A stretch of DNA of 64,000 bases from Rhineura floridana (GCF_030035675.1 NC_084482.1:224112943-224176942); one strand, 5' to 3'. Shown: positions 45,096 to 55,912, numbered from the stretch's first letter. Program-made: numbers and translations. Notes: a model not told the origin generated them from the letters alone.

Positions 45096-45409
45096 CTCTT
45101 CAGGCAGACAGCACCGAGTAAAATCAACCAATCATCTGACATGGTAAAAGCACTTCCTAGGTCATGTGCATATTTATCTGTTATATATGGGTTGTTTATA
45201 CTTTCTAATTTTTTTTAAAAAAAAGACCAACAGATTAGTTTATCATGTAATTTGCTTAGAAACCATTTTGGCAATTAAGCGGTATATAAATTACTTCATT
45301 ATCATCATCATCATCATTATTATGAGCAGCTCAACCTGAGATGAAACAGAGCTTGAGAACATCCTAATCTATAAATCATTATAAAAAAAACCCTTCGGAA
45401 ACAAATTCC

Positions 45410-45753
45410 TCAAGCAGGCTGCCCTGACCTGAATCTGCTTCCACACTCCAGACACGGCATCTCTCCTGTGCGGGTTTTCGTATGTATATTCAGTGCTGAT
45501 TTACGCGCAAGCCTTTTTCCACACGTAGGACATTCCTTCCGTTTCTCTCTCTTATGAGCTTTCGGATGGAGTGGAAGTTCATAGAAGCTGCCGCCCAGAA
45601 AAGCCATAGACTTGTCATTCCTCCTTTTATTTTTATTGCCTTCCTGTTCCTGGGTTCCACCCCAATTCCCAATGTCCACCTCGGTGCAGTTATCACCTTC
45701 CTCAAATAAAGGATGTGCTTGGCGTTTGCTGTCTGCCTCCCACACATCCCTGC
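45410..45753 (-). CDS. Zinc-finger-type exon, cassette 3, open but finger-poor
   Basis: Acceptor TTCCAG then GRDVWEADSKRQAHPLFE in phase 1, an acidic/basic linker (GGTQEQEGNKNKRRNDK), KREKRKECPTCGKRLARK and TGEMPCLECGSRFRSGQPA, then TGA. 114 codons open. The first finger has lost its last His (TKTR instead of TKTH) and the second is cut off, so DNA binding by fingers is unlikely. Phases allow KRAB-A (49300), KRAB-B (48197) and this exon to be joined into one short KRAB protein; expression unknown. Confidence 0.6.
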
Positions 45754-46124
45754 CTGGAACACGGAGAAGATTAACATGAGCACAAAGAAGAAACTGTCTT
45801 TCACATCAGGGAACAAAGAAAATGAATTGTGGACAATCCAAGAATATAAAAGCCAGCTCTGACCGGACATTATTATCATCATTTATTTCATTTGTTAATT
45901 CAAGTGTTCTCTAACGGACTTACAACAGATTTAAAATGCATACAGAAGTTTAGAAAAAGAATCACAGATATTTTTTTTTAAAAAATTCCATCAATAAAAT
46001 CTAATGCTCCTGAATACAGCAAAAGCCAAACACAGACATACATAATAGCCAATAAAAACTTAGAAACCCACCAAGTAACCAAAAAAAATTTGGGACAGCA
46101 CACATAAAGGGCTAAAGGCGCAAG
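45754..46124. other. Intron related to linker-exon introns
   Basis: The first 120 bases match the sequence upstream of the linker exons (GGGAACAAAGAAAATGAATT, ATTGTGGACAATCC). The rest is AT-rich and unrecognised. Confidence 0.45.
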
Positions 46125-46400
46125 TGAAGAAAAATATATTTCCCTGGCATTGAGAGATGGAATAGGTTCAGAGGAGGGCAACGAGGATGATCAGGGAACT
46201 GGAAACAAAGCCCTATGAGGAGAGACTGAAAGAACTGGGCATGTTTAGCCTGGAGAAGAGAAGACTGAGGGGAGATATGATAGCACTCTTCAAGTACATG
46301 AAAGGTTGTCACATAGAGGAGGGCCAGGATCTCTTCTCGATCGTCCCAGAGTGCAGGACACGGAATAATGGCCTCAAGTTGCAGAAAGCCAGATTTTGAC
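46125..46400 (+). repeat. CR1 LINE, ORF2 C-terminal fragment
   Basis: Plus-strand CR1: [34 protein letters not shown], then the [10 protein letters not shown] end. Confidence 0.88.
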
Positions 46401-46844
46401 TAAACATAGGAAAAATTGCAGGAAGCAAAGAGGATGATCACGGAAGGTATGGTACGCAATTGTTAAGGCAAAGCTTAAGCAAAAAAAGAGAAAAGAAATA
46501 GTAGTACTTATTAGGAATATACGCACACACACCCTAAGGTAAATAAAAACATTTTTATGGCGTATTAATAAACCTCATAAAGTCGCTTGGCAAGATCAAG
46601 ATAAACACAGGAGGGAACATGAACCTCGTTATGGATAATGATAATGGGAAAGAAACGATATAGACAGAACCAATTCAGGACATAGTGCCCTTTAGATGTT
46701 TTGGATTCCAACACCCATCAGACTAAAAAGACTTATGGAGATAATATCACAGTCAAGAAGAAACCGATTCATTTTTAGTGACTCCCAAGATTCTAAAATT
46801 AAGAAAAAAATAGCCGAGAGCTGCTCAAGAATATATGCAGATCA

Positions 46845-47345
46845 TAACCCTTATGGCGACTCTATGAATCAAAGACCTCCAACAGCGTCTGTTGTGAACC
46901 ACCCTATTCAGATCTTGTAAGGTGAGATCTGAGGCTTCCTTTATGGAATCAATCCATCTCCTGTTTGGCCTTCCTCTTTTTCTACTCCCTTCTGTTTTCT
47001 CCAGCATTATTGTCTTTTCTAATGAATCAGGTCTTCTCATGATGTGTCCAAAGTATGATAACCTGTTTCATCATTTTAGTTTCTAGTGATGCTGTTATGT
47101 GCCTTCAAGTCAATCACAACTTATGGCGACCCTATGAATCAGCGACCTCCAAGAGCATCTGTTATAAACCACCCTCTTCAGATCTTAAGTTCAGGTCTGT
47201 GGCTTCCTTTATGGAATCAATCCATCTCTTATTTGGCCTTCCTCTTTTTCTTCTCCCTTCTGTTTTTCCCAGCATTATTGTCTTTTCTAGTGAATCATGT
47301 CTTCTCACTATGTGTCCAAAATACGATAACCTCAGTTTCAGAAAT
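46845..47345 (-). repeat. Two Bov-B 3' fragments head to tail
   Basis: 46845-47090 and 47094-47345 are separate minus-strand copies of nearly the same Bov-B segment (RPNRRWIDSIKEASDLTLQ and RPNKRWIDSIKEATDLNL). Confidence 0.85.
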
Positions 47346-48044
47346 GGCGCACACAAAAAGTCTCAACGTTTAAAGACCTTTGAATTACACACCTGAACGT
47401 CTTTTAAAAAACATCTTAACACTACAGAAGTTTCAAAGATAATAATCTGGAGAAGCAAGTAAGGTATATAATAGAAGAGGCAAATTAATAAATATAATTG
47501 CATAGGAGGAATAAGGAGAGGCAAACGTATATGAAAGAAATGGAAGAAGAGGATCAGTTGCATGAATGTAGTTGATATCAGAAGCCCATTGGGACAGGAA
47601 TGGTCTTCACCATCAGTGGTAGAACTGGCAGGGAAGGGACTTATTTCACAGGGACACAGGTGAGAAGACTCTGTCTGGACCTAGAAACAAACTGGGAGCC
47701 CGTGAACATCAAACAAGGGTGTGAACAACATGCTCCAGACGGTGGCTCTTCAACAGCAATCCGGGCAGCAGCATTTTGCACCAAACACTCTTCAAGGGGA
47801 GCCCCACACAGAGCATTTTGCAACAGCCCAACCTACATGCTGCCAAATTATGTCTTTAACAGTGACTGGGAACTCTGAGGTTCTTTGAGGAATCCAGTGG
47901 GTGACTAGAGACATTTCAATGAGATGTTTTAAAAGGCCAGCCTCTGTTCTGAAGTAGATGGGGCTGGACTGTGGAATCCCACCAACTAACTGAGGAAGAC
48001 CCATCATTTTTAGGCAGTGTCAATATATGTACAGACATATGTAT
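47346..48044. other. Intron, old LINE-like text
   Basis: No exon seen. 47640-47880 on the minus strand resembles a very old L2/CR1 remnant. Confidence 0.35.
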
Positions 48045-48170
48045 ATCATAGAATCATAGAATAGTAGAGTTGGAAGGGGCCTATAAGGCCATGAAGTCCA
48101 ACCCCCTGCTCAATGCAGGAATCCAAATCAAAGCATTCCTGACAGAGGGCTGTCCAGCTGCCTCAATGCA
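48045..48170 (-). repeat. CR1 3' tip
   Basis: ATCATAGAATCATAGAATAG then AGTCCAACCCCCTGCTCAAT. Confidence 0.8.
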
Positions 48171-48196
48171 CAGACTCAATATATCTAAAGATGTAC

Positions 48197-48277
48197 CTGT
48201 CATCACCTCCTGGACATACGGGGTGTCCTTTTCTTCAAGCCAGGAGATGAGGTCAGATTTAGGCATCGGAGGCCCTT
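48197..48277 (-). CDS. KRAB-B exon 2
   Basis: 81-base exon, phase 1 to 1, between TGCTTTGGAG and GACAG|GTACAT. It reads EGPPMPKSDLISWLEEKDTP, then YVQEVMT, the classic KRAB-B pattern (KPDLISWLEQ, acidic, WVQ). In KRAB proteins the B box boosts repression by the A box. It lies 1.0 kb downstream (gene sense) of the intact KRAB-A exon and has the same length as KRAB-B exon 1 at 51418. Intact. Confidence 0.85.
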
Positions 48278-48674
48278 CTCCAAAGCATAACAAAAAGAAA
48301 AAAGAAAAGCTATTATTTTTGGAACTTGTAGCTACAAAGCTATGCAGTAATTCCAAGTTACCATCTATATGCACCACCCCCATCCAAGAAGAGGAACAGA
48401 ACGAAGTCAAACAGGGACATGGCAGCTGGGGGGAGTCCATGGTGGGATCTGTAATCGACTATCTGCAGTCCGCTGCTTGCCCAGTTAGGACTGAAATACC
48501 GGCTGTGAAACGGTGTCATGGAGGAGAAGCCAGTTCTGTTCCCCTTGCAGCTGCACCTCCAAAGGAGAGCCAGGAAGCATTGTTCAGCACCTGGGTCTGG
48601 TGCTCTTTCCTATAGGCATGGCACAATGTAAACAGCCCCCAAATCCTTGCCAGGCCAGAAGAAATTAGCTTAGG

Positions 48675-49215
48675 ATCATAAGAACAAGAGCCTGGCTGGA
48701 TCAGGCCAAAGGGGGCCCAACTAGTCTTGCATGCTGTTCTCACAGTGGGCAACCAGATGCCCCAACGGGAAGTGGGGAAGGAGGGTTCGAGTGCAAGAGG
48801 GCTCCCCACTCTTGCGGTTTCCAGAAACAGGTGCTTAGGGGCATTCTGCTTCTTAACTATTGGCCACCGGTAGCCTTAACTTCCATGAATTTGTCTAAAC
48901 CTCTTCTAAAGCCATCCAAGTTGCTGGCCACCTCTGCTTCCTGTGGGAGCAAACTCTACAGTTTTAACTAGGCATTGCATAAAGAAGACTTTTCTTTTGG
49001 CTGTCCCTGAATCTTCCAACATTCGGCTTCACTGGTTGTCCACGAGTCCTAGTGTTACAAGAGCGCGAGAAAAAGCTTTTCTCTGTCTAATTCCTCCATG
49101 CCTTTCTCCATGTCTTCTCCACAGAGCCCTGATCAGGCCAACGGGAGCCCATCTGGGCTAGCATCCTGTTCTCACAGTGGCCAACCAGATGCCGCAATGG
49201 GAAGTATCACGGCCA
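48675..49215 (-). repeat. CR1-like fragments
   Basis: Minus-strand tail and ORF2 end: GGATCAGGCCAAAGGGGGCC, CTCACAGTGGGCAACCAGAT, AAGCCATCCAAGTTGCTGGC; a second tip follows at about 49130-49200. Confidence 0.75.
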
Positions 49216-49273
49216 CATCCTTCCACTTTGGTGACATCCTAACTGGTAAGCAATGAGAACAACAAGGCATCTA

Positions 49274-49513
<240 letters not shown>

Positions 49514-49654
49514 TTAGGAAAATAGGAGATTTGGATAACTTCTGCCCTTGCTATTTTCGCAGGCAGAGCTGCTGTTGCTTTGCATTCCAGTGAAGTAAGC
49601 CAGCATCCCTTGCTTCCAGAGTAGCTTACATATAATCAATAAAAAAAAAGGCAG

Positions 49655-49860
49655 CCATCCCGTGTCAGGTACTGGTTAGAGTACTGGACTAGGACCCAGA
49701 AAACTAGGGTTCAAATCCTCATTTCAGCCATGAAGCTCACTGGGTGACCTTGGGCCAGTCACAGCCTCTCAGCCTAAGCTACCTCACAAGGTTGTTGTGA
49801 AGTTAAAAACTGTTGTGAAGATAAAAACTGTTTTGTTGTGCTCTTTGTACTGGAATGCTG
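49655..49860 (+). repeat. tRNA SINE with a different tail
   Basis: Head CTGGTTAGAGTACTGGACTA and GTGACCTTGGGCCAGTCACA as in Sauria SINEs, but the tail is CTACCTCACAAGGTTGTTGT; an older subfamily. Confidence 0.65.
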
Positions 49861-49879
49861 TTATCAATTTGTTATGTTA

Positions 49880-50300
49880 TTTTATTTATTTATTTAGCTC
49901 ATTTATACCCCACCTTTTTTCATCATAGAAACCCAAGGCGGCTTACATATGGTTCTCAGGCAGTCTCCCATCCAGGCACTGACCAGACCTAACCCTGCTT
50001 AGCTTCAGCAGGGTATTAATCGATATGAATCATATTAATTAATTAATCCTATCATATTAATTGATAAGTTCTAATTGATTGATAGCCTGTTTTATGAAGA
50101 CTTTAAAAGTGATAATGTTTAGTTAATCAATTGGAGTTATTGTTGGATTGTTATGTCTTGAAATGATTTGAAACAACTGTTGTTTTCGAAATGATTGTTA
50201 CTGATGTAGTGATTTGCATTTTTGTGCTATAGTAAGCCACTTTGAGCATATTTACATGGAAAAGTGGGATATAAATTCAAGTAATAAATAACAACAACAA
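49880..50300. repeat. LINE 3' ends and AT-rich spacer
   Basis: Minus-strand LINE end (CCCAAGGCGGCTTACATATG) to about 50020, then AT-rich text, then a plus-strand LINE end with AAGTGGGATATAAATTCAAG and ATAAATAACAACAAC. Confidence 0.6.
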
Positions 50301-50427
50301 CAATAATAAGACAACCCCTGCCTGAAAGGGGGAATTAATCCATTTGCACAGTCCCACCTCTGAAGCAAGTGGGAGGAACAACCCACTCTGGATAACTGCC
50401 GCCACTCAATGAGATTCATCTCCTTAC

Positions 50428-50522
50428 CTGGGCTGAGTGCAGAGCAGCTCTTTCCGCTTCACCACAAAAAGGAGAGGAACTGGACTCCGTCAGCAAGGTT
50501 TGTTTCCTGCCTGTGAGGGTGA
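50428..50522 (-). CDS. Pre-KRAB exon
   Basis: 95-base exon between TTTTTTTCTTCAG and CCCAG|GTAAGG, leaving in phase 0 as KRAB-A exon 2 needs. In that frame it reads TLTGRKQTLLTESSSSPFCG then EAERAALHSAQ, open throughout. It has no ATG, so the start codon must lie in an earlier exon. The position and the SAQ end match the plus-strand leader exon at 8886-8971. Confidence 0.6.
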
Positions 50523-51089
50523 CTGAAGAAAAAAAAAAGAGGCAGACAGATGCCAGGACGTATTGCATCTAATATATAATATAATGCCACTTCCTTGTAC
50601 GAGAACCATGTCACCCTACTTGCCTTGGGGCAAATTCAATTCAAGGTAGTGGATTTGACCTGGAAACTCTCGAGAGGACTCGGCCCAAAACTTCCCTCAC
50701 TGCCAACTCTTTCCCACTCTTAGTCTTGGGAGAGTCCCACCGCCCCACTTCTCCATTACCTTCCCCCTCCCAAAATCTCTTGTGCTCTGGAAGGAGGAAG
50801 TCCTCACGGGCAGCTCCTGGTGACTGGTGGTGAAGGGCTCCTCAACTGTCTCTCTCCCCATCAAAACAGACACACACACACACAAGCACACACTTGCCTG
50901 CCTCCCCTTCTCCACCCAAACCTCCTTTGGACACCTTCAGATTCCTTTTTGTTATGTTGCCCCTAGAATGAGACTTGCCAGGACTCAACGCCAAGGGCCT
51001 GGGCGATGGCACAGAGAAGCCAACCTTGGAAAGAGGAGCTCTTATGCGGGAAATGAACTCACCAGAGGGTGCGCGACTCAAAGGAAGAG

Positions 51090-51250
51090 CCACAGCTCCG
51101 TGGCAGACCTTTTCCTCTGCACGCAGAAGGTCCTAGCCCCAATCCCAACAGCAGGGCTGGGAAAGACCCACCTATCTGGGCCCCAGGACAGCTGCTGAGC
51201 TAGATGGATTAGCGGTCTGAATCAGTATGAAGGCAGCTTCCTATGTTCCT
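51090..51250 (+). repeat. tRNA SINE
   Basis: CACGCAGAAGGTCCTAGCCC head region, TGCTGAGCTAGATGGATTAG, and tail GAAGGCAGCTTCCTATGTTC. Confidence 0.7.
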
Positions 51251-51417
51251 GGGGAAAGTGGGAATGTCGAGTTGGAATAGATGGCCTGACAGGCCCCTTT
51301 CACCTCTGCTGATTCTGTGCCGTACTTCACGCTGTTCTGAGTCAGACTGTGGAAAGCAACCTCCTCACTCATGGAACCAGACAAGGTACAGTCCCAGCAC
51401 ACGTCAAAAGCCCCTAC

Positions 51418-51498
51418 CTGCCAATCCCTCCTGGAGAAATTGCTCTTCCTCTTCTTTCAGCCAGGAGACGAGGGGAGGCAGAGGAATCAGCGGTCCTT
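51418..51498 (-). CDS. KRAB-B exon 1
   Basis: 81 bases, phase 1 to 1, between CCCTTGAAG and TTGGCAG|GTAGGG. It reads EGPLIPLPPLVSWLKEEEEQ then FLQEGLA, a KRAB-B box with the SWL core and acidic tract. Open, although its partner KRAB-A exon 1 at 55311 is damaged. Because phases match, it could also be spliced from another phase-1 donor. Confidence 0.78.
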
Positions 51499-51539
51499 CT
51501 TCAAGGGAAAAGCCAGAAGACATGTCAGTGTAAGAGCAA

Positions 51540-51795
51540 ACGTTAAGAACAGCCCTGCTGGATCAGGAAAGTGCCTGTTCTCACTGTGGCCAACCAGATG
51601 CCTGCAAGCTGGACCTGAGTGCAAAGAGCACTTTCCTCTCCTGCCATTTCCAGCAACTAGGGGCAGGGCAGAACATAGCCATCGTGGCTAGTAGCTGCTG
51701 ATAGGCTTTTTCCTCCATGAATCTGTCTGATCCTCTTTAAAGCCATCTACGCTGGTGGCCATCGCTGCCTCCTGTGGGAGCAGATTCCAGGGATC
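51540..51795 (-). repeat. CR1-like 3' end fragment
   Basis: Minus strand: CCTGCTGGATCAGGA, CTGTGGCCAACCAGATGCCT, TAAAGCCATCTACGCTGGTG. Confidence 0.75.
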
Positions 51796-51913
51796 GCTGT
51801 GAGAAACGGGGAACCGCCAACGTATTTATGTCGACACTGTTATTTTTTTATTTTTAATTTCTATATTTTGAGTCCTTTTTGTATCACTCCACCATACATG
51901 TATGCATATGCAA

Positions 51914-52435
51914 GATCTTCTCCTCTTCTGGTGCGATCAGACTCCCGCTCGAGCTGATCGTGCCAGAGGAGGGGAAGATCTTCTCCTCTTCTGGCGCAAT
52001 CAGACTCCCGCTCGAGCTGATCGTGCCAGAGGAGGGGAAGATCTTCTCCTCTTCTGGCGCAATCAGACTCCCGCACTCAAGCTGATCGCGCCCGAGGAGG
52101 GGAACATCTTCTCCTCTTCTGGTGCAATCAGACTCCCGCTCGAGCTGATCGTGCCAGAGGAGGGGAAGATCTTCTCCTCTTCTGGCGCAATCAGACTCCC
52201 GCTCGAGCTGATCGTGCCAGAGGAGGGGAAGATCTCCTCTTCTGGCACAATCAGTCTCCCGCTCGAGCTGATCGTGCCAGAGGAGGTGAAGATCTTCTCC
52301 TCTTCTGGCGCAATCAGACTCCCGCTCGAGCTGATCGTGCCAGAGGAGGGGAAGATCTTCTCCTCTTCTGGCGCAATCAGACTCCCGCTCGAGCTGATCG
52401 TGCCAGAGGAGGGGAAGATCTGATCTTCTCCTCTG
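51914..52435. repeat. 63-bp quasi-palindromic minisatellite, about 8 units
   Basis: Unit starts GATCTTCTCCTCTTCTGGCG, continues ACTCCCGCTCGAG and ends GTGCCAGAGGAGGGGAA. The two ends of each unit are near-complementary, so every unit can fold on itself. 63 is divisible by three, which leaves long open frames on both strands. They are low-complexity repeats, not a recognisable protein. Later units carry small in-frame and 3-base variants. Confidence 0.9.
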
Positions 52436-52447
52436 GTGCGATCAGTG

Positions 52448-52530
52448 GGTTAGGTTCCAGACCCCCCGCGCTACAGCTGATCCGCTTTCCGGCAGTTTTT
52501 TGCTTTCCGGTGGGGGTCTGGAACCTAACC
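52448..52530. repeat. Perfect 19-bp inverted repeat beside the minisatellite
   Basis: GGTTAGGTTCCAGACCCCC (52448-52466) and GGGGGTCTGGAACCTAACC (52512-52530) enclose a 45-base loop containing GCTTTCCGG twice. Could be a small MITE or one end of a larger element with the minisatellite inside it. Confidence 0.75.
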
Positions 52531-52534
52531 TGCC

Positions 52535-52745
52535 ATATGAGTGGTGCTCTACTGTATATATATGCATATTGCACTTTACAAATTTTAAATTGTACGCTAT
52601 GCATTTTAATTTACTGTAATGTTTTGTGCTTTTATTGTGTATAATTTTATTAAGTACGTGTGTGATTTTATGGTAAGCCACCCTGAGCGCCCCAATGTAG
52701 GGTAGAAGGGTGGGATAGAAATATTTTAAATAAATAAATAAAATC
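52535..52745 (+). repeat. LINE 3' end
   Basis: TAAGCCACCCTGAGCGCCCC then GGTGGGATAGAAATATTTTA and an AAATAAATAAATAAA tail. Confidence 0.65.
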
Positions 52746-53270
52746 TAAAGGAAGCGCACTGTCCATCTGGCACCATCTGTCTGGTGTCTGTTGCTTGGTC
52801 ACCTCGGACTGAAATGCCGGATGGGAAATGGCGCTGTGTTAGGAGAAGCCAGGGGCCTTCTGCTCACAGTCCTTTGTGTGGGGGTAAGAGCGTGAGGCGG
52901 GACTGCTTGTTAACAAGCCCTGATTGGACAGCAGATGTGGCGGTTGGCTTGGTGGGCGTGTCCCTGCAATGAAGCAATTTAAAAGAGAAACCTTTATTTA
53001 TGCCCACCGACACCACCCTGGTTGAATGCATGTTTCTTGCTGGGAAGAACTGGGGCTAGGGCTTTCTATTTGTTGTGGAGTATTGCTCAATCGATTGCTC
53101 AGTTGTATGTTTGAGATGTTTTCATTAGTTTGTCGTTTATTTCTATTGATTGGCTACTTAACGTTGATTTACTTTTGTAACTGCTAAAACTACATTGCTT
53201 TTTCGACGTCAGCCGCCTTCAGCAAAGTTGCTATGGAAAGAGGGCATACAAATAAACGACGAGGATGGCT
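52746..53270. other. Intron, no exon seen
   Basis: Unique-looking sequence ending in old LINE-like text (GTCAGCCGCCTTCAGCAAAG). Confidence 0.35.
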
Positions 53271-54025
53271 CATTTATTTATTTATTAGATTTATATCCCA
53301 GCCTTCCTCCCAGCAGGAGCCCAGGGCAACAAACAAAAGCACTTTAACGCATCGTAAAAACAGACTTCAAAATATCTTAAAACCAAACATCTTTTAAACA
53401 CGTTAAACATCCTTTAAAACATATTAAAACAAAACGTCTTTAGAAAACATTTTCAAAAAAGCTTTAAAAGCATTTTTTTTTAAAGAAAGGTTTAAAAACA
53501 TATTAAAAAGCAATTCCAACACAGATGCAGACTGGGATAAAGTCTCTACTTAAAAGATGATGAATGTCAAAGGAAAAGTTATTAGCTGCCTTAAGAACAT
53601 AAGAACATAAGAACAGCCTGCTGGATCAGGCCAGTGGCCCATCTAGTCCAGCATCCTGTTCTCACAGTGGCCAACCAGGTGTCTGGGGGAAGCCCGCAAG
53701 CAGGACCCGAGTGCAAGAACACTCTCCCCTCCTGAGGCTTCCGGCAACTGGTTTTCAGAAGCATGCTGCCTCTGACTAGGGTGGCACAGCACAGCCATCA
53801 AGGCTAGTAGCCATTGATAGCCCTGTCCTCCATGAATTTGTCTAATCTTCTTTTAAAGCCATCCAAGCTGGTGGCCATTACTGCATCTTGTGGGAGCAAA
53901 TTCCATAGTTTAACTATGCGCTGAGTAAAGAAGTACTTCCTTTTGTCTGTCCTGAATCTTCCAACATCTTGCTGGGTGAGCAGGCATAAAGCCCCTCTGG
54001 GTGAGAGCCAGAGTGGGAACAACTG
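53271..54025 (-). repeat. LINE 3' UTR end and CR1-like fragment
   Basis: LINE end at 53271-53560, then a minus-strand CR1 end (AAGAACATAAGAACATAAGA tail) whose complement encodes the TKRKYFFTQRIVKLWNLLPQ ORF2 terminus, to about 54025. Confidence 0.82.
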
Positions 54026-54091
54026 GATTACCCCAGGACGATAGATGAGGTGGGGTCCTTGGATGTTGAATATTGAGTCTAAGACCCAGAC

Positions 54092-54585
54092 TGTTAGGTA
54101 CAGGTGGGGGGGAAATGTTGGAAGTGGGGCAAGAGCAACTCCTGTTTTGTTCTTTTCTTTGTGCTCCAGAAGGGAGATAGAGTGAGGGTCCTCCAGATGG
54201 ACAGGCTTGTTTACCTTTTACCTGTGATGCTCTGACTGACTTCCTTCTGTCGCTAGACTGTGATGTCTTTAGGGAAGCTTACCTGCCCCTCCTCCTTCTG
54301 CCCTTTCCACTCCTTTGTCCTCCGAATGTCCGGGAGAGGGGAGACATCCCTTTGTCTCTGCTCTCTCTCCGAGCATGGGGCTGACTCCTACACCTGGGAG
54401 TTATGCCTCCAACTTAGCTAGCTAGTTTAGAACTAGGTTTGCCTTTTCTATCTACTATGTATTTCTATAAATAAAGTAGCTTTTCTTATTTTACTAAGTC
54501 TCCAGTCTCAGTGATGCTGATGCAGGGTAAAAGACTGCTTCCTTAGGCAAACGCACGCACACGCTGGCACACTCGCGTTTCAACA
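54092..54585 (+). repeat. Candidate solo LTR
   Basis: About 494 bases from TGTTAGG to CAACA, with ATAAATAAAGTAGC as a poly(A) signal about 110 bases before the end. No target duplication or internal region. Family undetermined; an old fossil. Confidence 0.35.
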
Positions 54586-54730
54586 TCCGCAGTTAACTCT
54601 CTGCTGCTGTGGTGCTGCTTTTAAATGAAATTAAGCAACACAACTACACACAGCACAACAACAAAAAATCAGTCTGAACAACATGGTATAAACAGATACA
54701 GAAAAGGAAAGCTAACTTAATAGCTTGAAC

Positions 54731-55132
54731 CAGGGGTTCCCAAACCACTAGTGGTCTGCGAGCTTCATTCAGGTGGCCCACTGCATACCTGCATTAAATA
54801 TTCTCATTGGTTTTTACGTACAATTTAATGGCTTCCTTATTTCTTGTATTCCACCGTGTTGTTCATTCAGGTGGCCCATTCACATTGATATTGAATATTC
54901 ACATTGATTTTTAATTGCTGTCTTTATTTCTCTTATTTTACTGCGTTACAGTTTGAATCTCATGAAAAGCATACTGTAGTACAACACCACAATACAGGAG
55001 ATAAAAGGAAGCCATTAAGAAAGCATACAGCCTCTAGCACAGCCCACGACAATTGCAAGAAGCAGAAAAACCATTAAGACCCTCAGCAGTTTTCAAGTGG
55101 TCCGTGGGGTGGGGAAAGTTTGGGAACTGCTG
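54731..55132. mobile_element. hAT-Charlie-like MITE
   Basis: Starts CAGGGGTTCCCAAACCAC and ends GAAAGTTTGGGAACTGCTG. An internal duplicated segment begins TTCATTCAGGTGGCCCA (about 54766 and 54863). No coding region. Confidence 0.7.
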
Positions 55133-55145
55133 CTCTGGGGGACAC

Positions 55146-55283
55146 CTTTCTCCAACCTGGGTGCCTTCCAAATATTTCGGACTACAACTCCTATCCGCAC
55201 CCCAGCCAACCTGGCCAATAGTCAGGCATGATGGGAGTTGTAGTCCAGTAACTCCCCCGAAGTTGGGGAAAGGCTGCCCTAGA
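55146..55283. repeat. hAT-like MITE copy
   Basis: CTTTCTCCAACCTGGGTGCC to GTTGGGGAAAGGCTGCCC; same family as 2620-2757. It lies directly beside KRAB-A exon 1. Confidence 0.75.
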
Positions 55284-55310
55284 TCTATCGAGGGCAAAAG
55301 GGATCCTTAC

Positions 55311-55450
55311 CTGGAGGGGACGCTTCCCCAACATTCTCCAGCATGACTACCCTGGCACAGAGCCCTTTGGCCTGGGCCCAGCAGAGCCCACTCGTCGTCT
55401 TCCTCTTCCTCTGGGAAATGCACAGCCACCTCCTCAAAGGGTGTGGAAAC
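55311..55450 (-). pseudogene. KRAB-A exon 1, frameshifted
   Basis: Acceptor TTTCTTTTTCTTTCAG and donor CCAG|GTAAGG are good, but the exon is 140 bases, not 127. It begins VSTPFEEVAVHFPEEEEDDE, WALLGPGQRALC, with a 4-residue acidic insertion (12 bases) before EW. One extra base then throws the rest (VVMLENVGEAS in the other frame) out of register. Splice sites survive, so it may still be transcribed. Confidence 0.8.
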
Positions 55451-55912
55451 CTGAAAGAAAAAGAACACAGTTCTCATCACACACAACAAAACCTTAAAAA
55501 AACACAGCTAACCATGCTGGTACCTTAAGAAACACACACAGGGCATCACCTTCCCCAGTTAGCTGCCTCCGTTCGGCTTGCATCCGATGACTGAGTTTGG
55601 CTTAGTAACGGAAGTCTCAAAAATGGGGTCCAATCCCAACAGTCTGCTGGGACTGGAACAGAGTAACCTGTGTCTGAGAGTGACTCCAAGCATGGAATAT
55701 TGGGTGTTGGCAAAGACAGAGAGTGATCCACTTTAAATTCACTTGTTCAAACTATTTCTTGGACATTTGTTTTTCTTAATAATGTTATTTAGTTTATTTT
55801 TTGTAAATCGTATTGCTTTTATTGATGTATTTTTAAACTTGTGTTTATTTTTCTTTGTAAGCCGCCTTGAGAGCCTTTGGCCAAAAGGCAGGGTATAAAT
55901 AAATTTAATACA

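Noticed and set aside
51861-52423. Open frames of 173 codons (+) and shorter (-) across the minisatellite
   Set aside because: They exist because the 63-bp unit is divisible by three and lacks stops; the products are tandem repeats with no domain, start context or splice sites.
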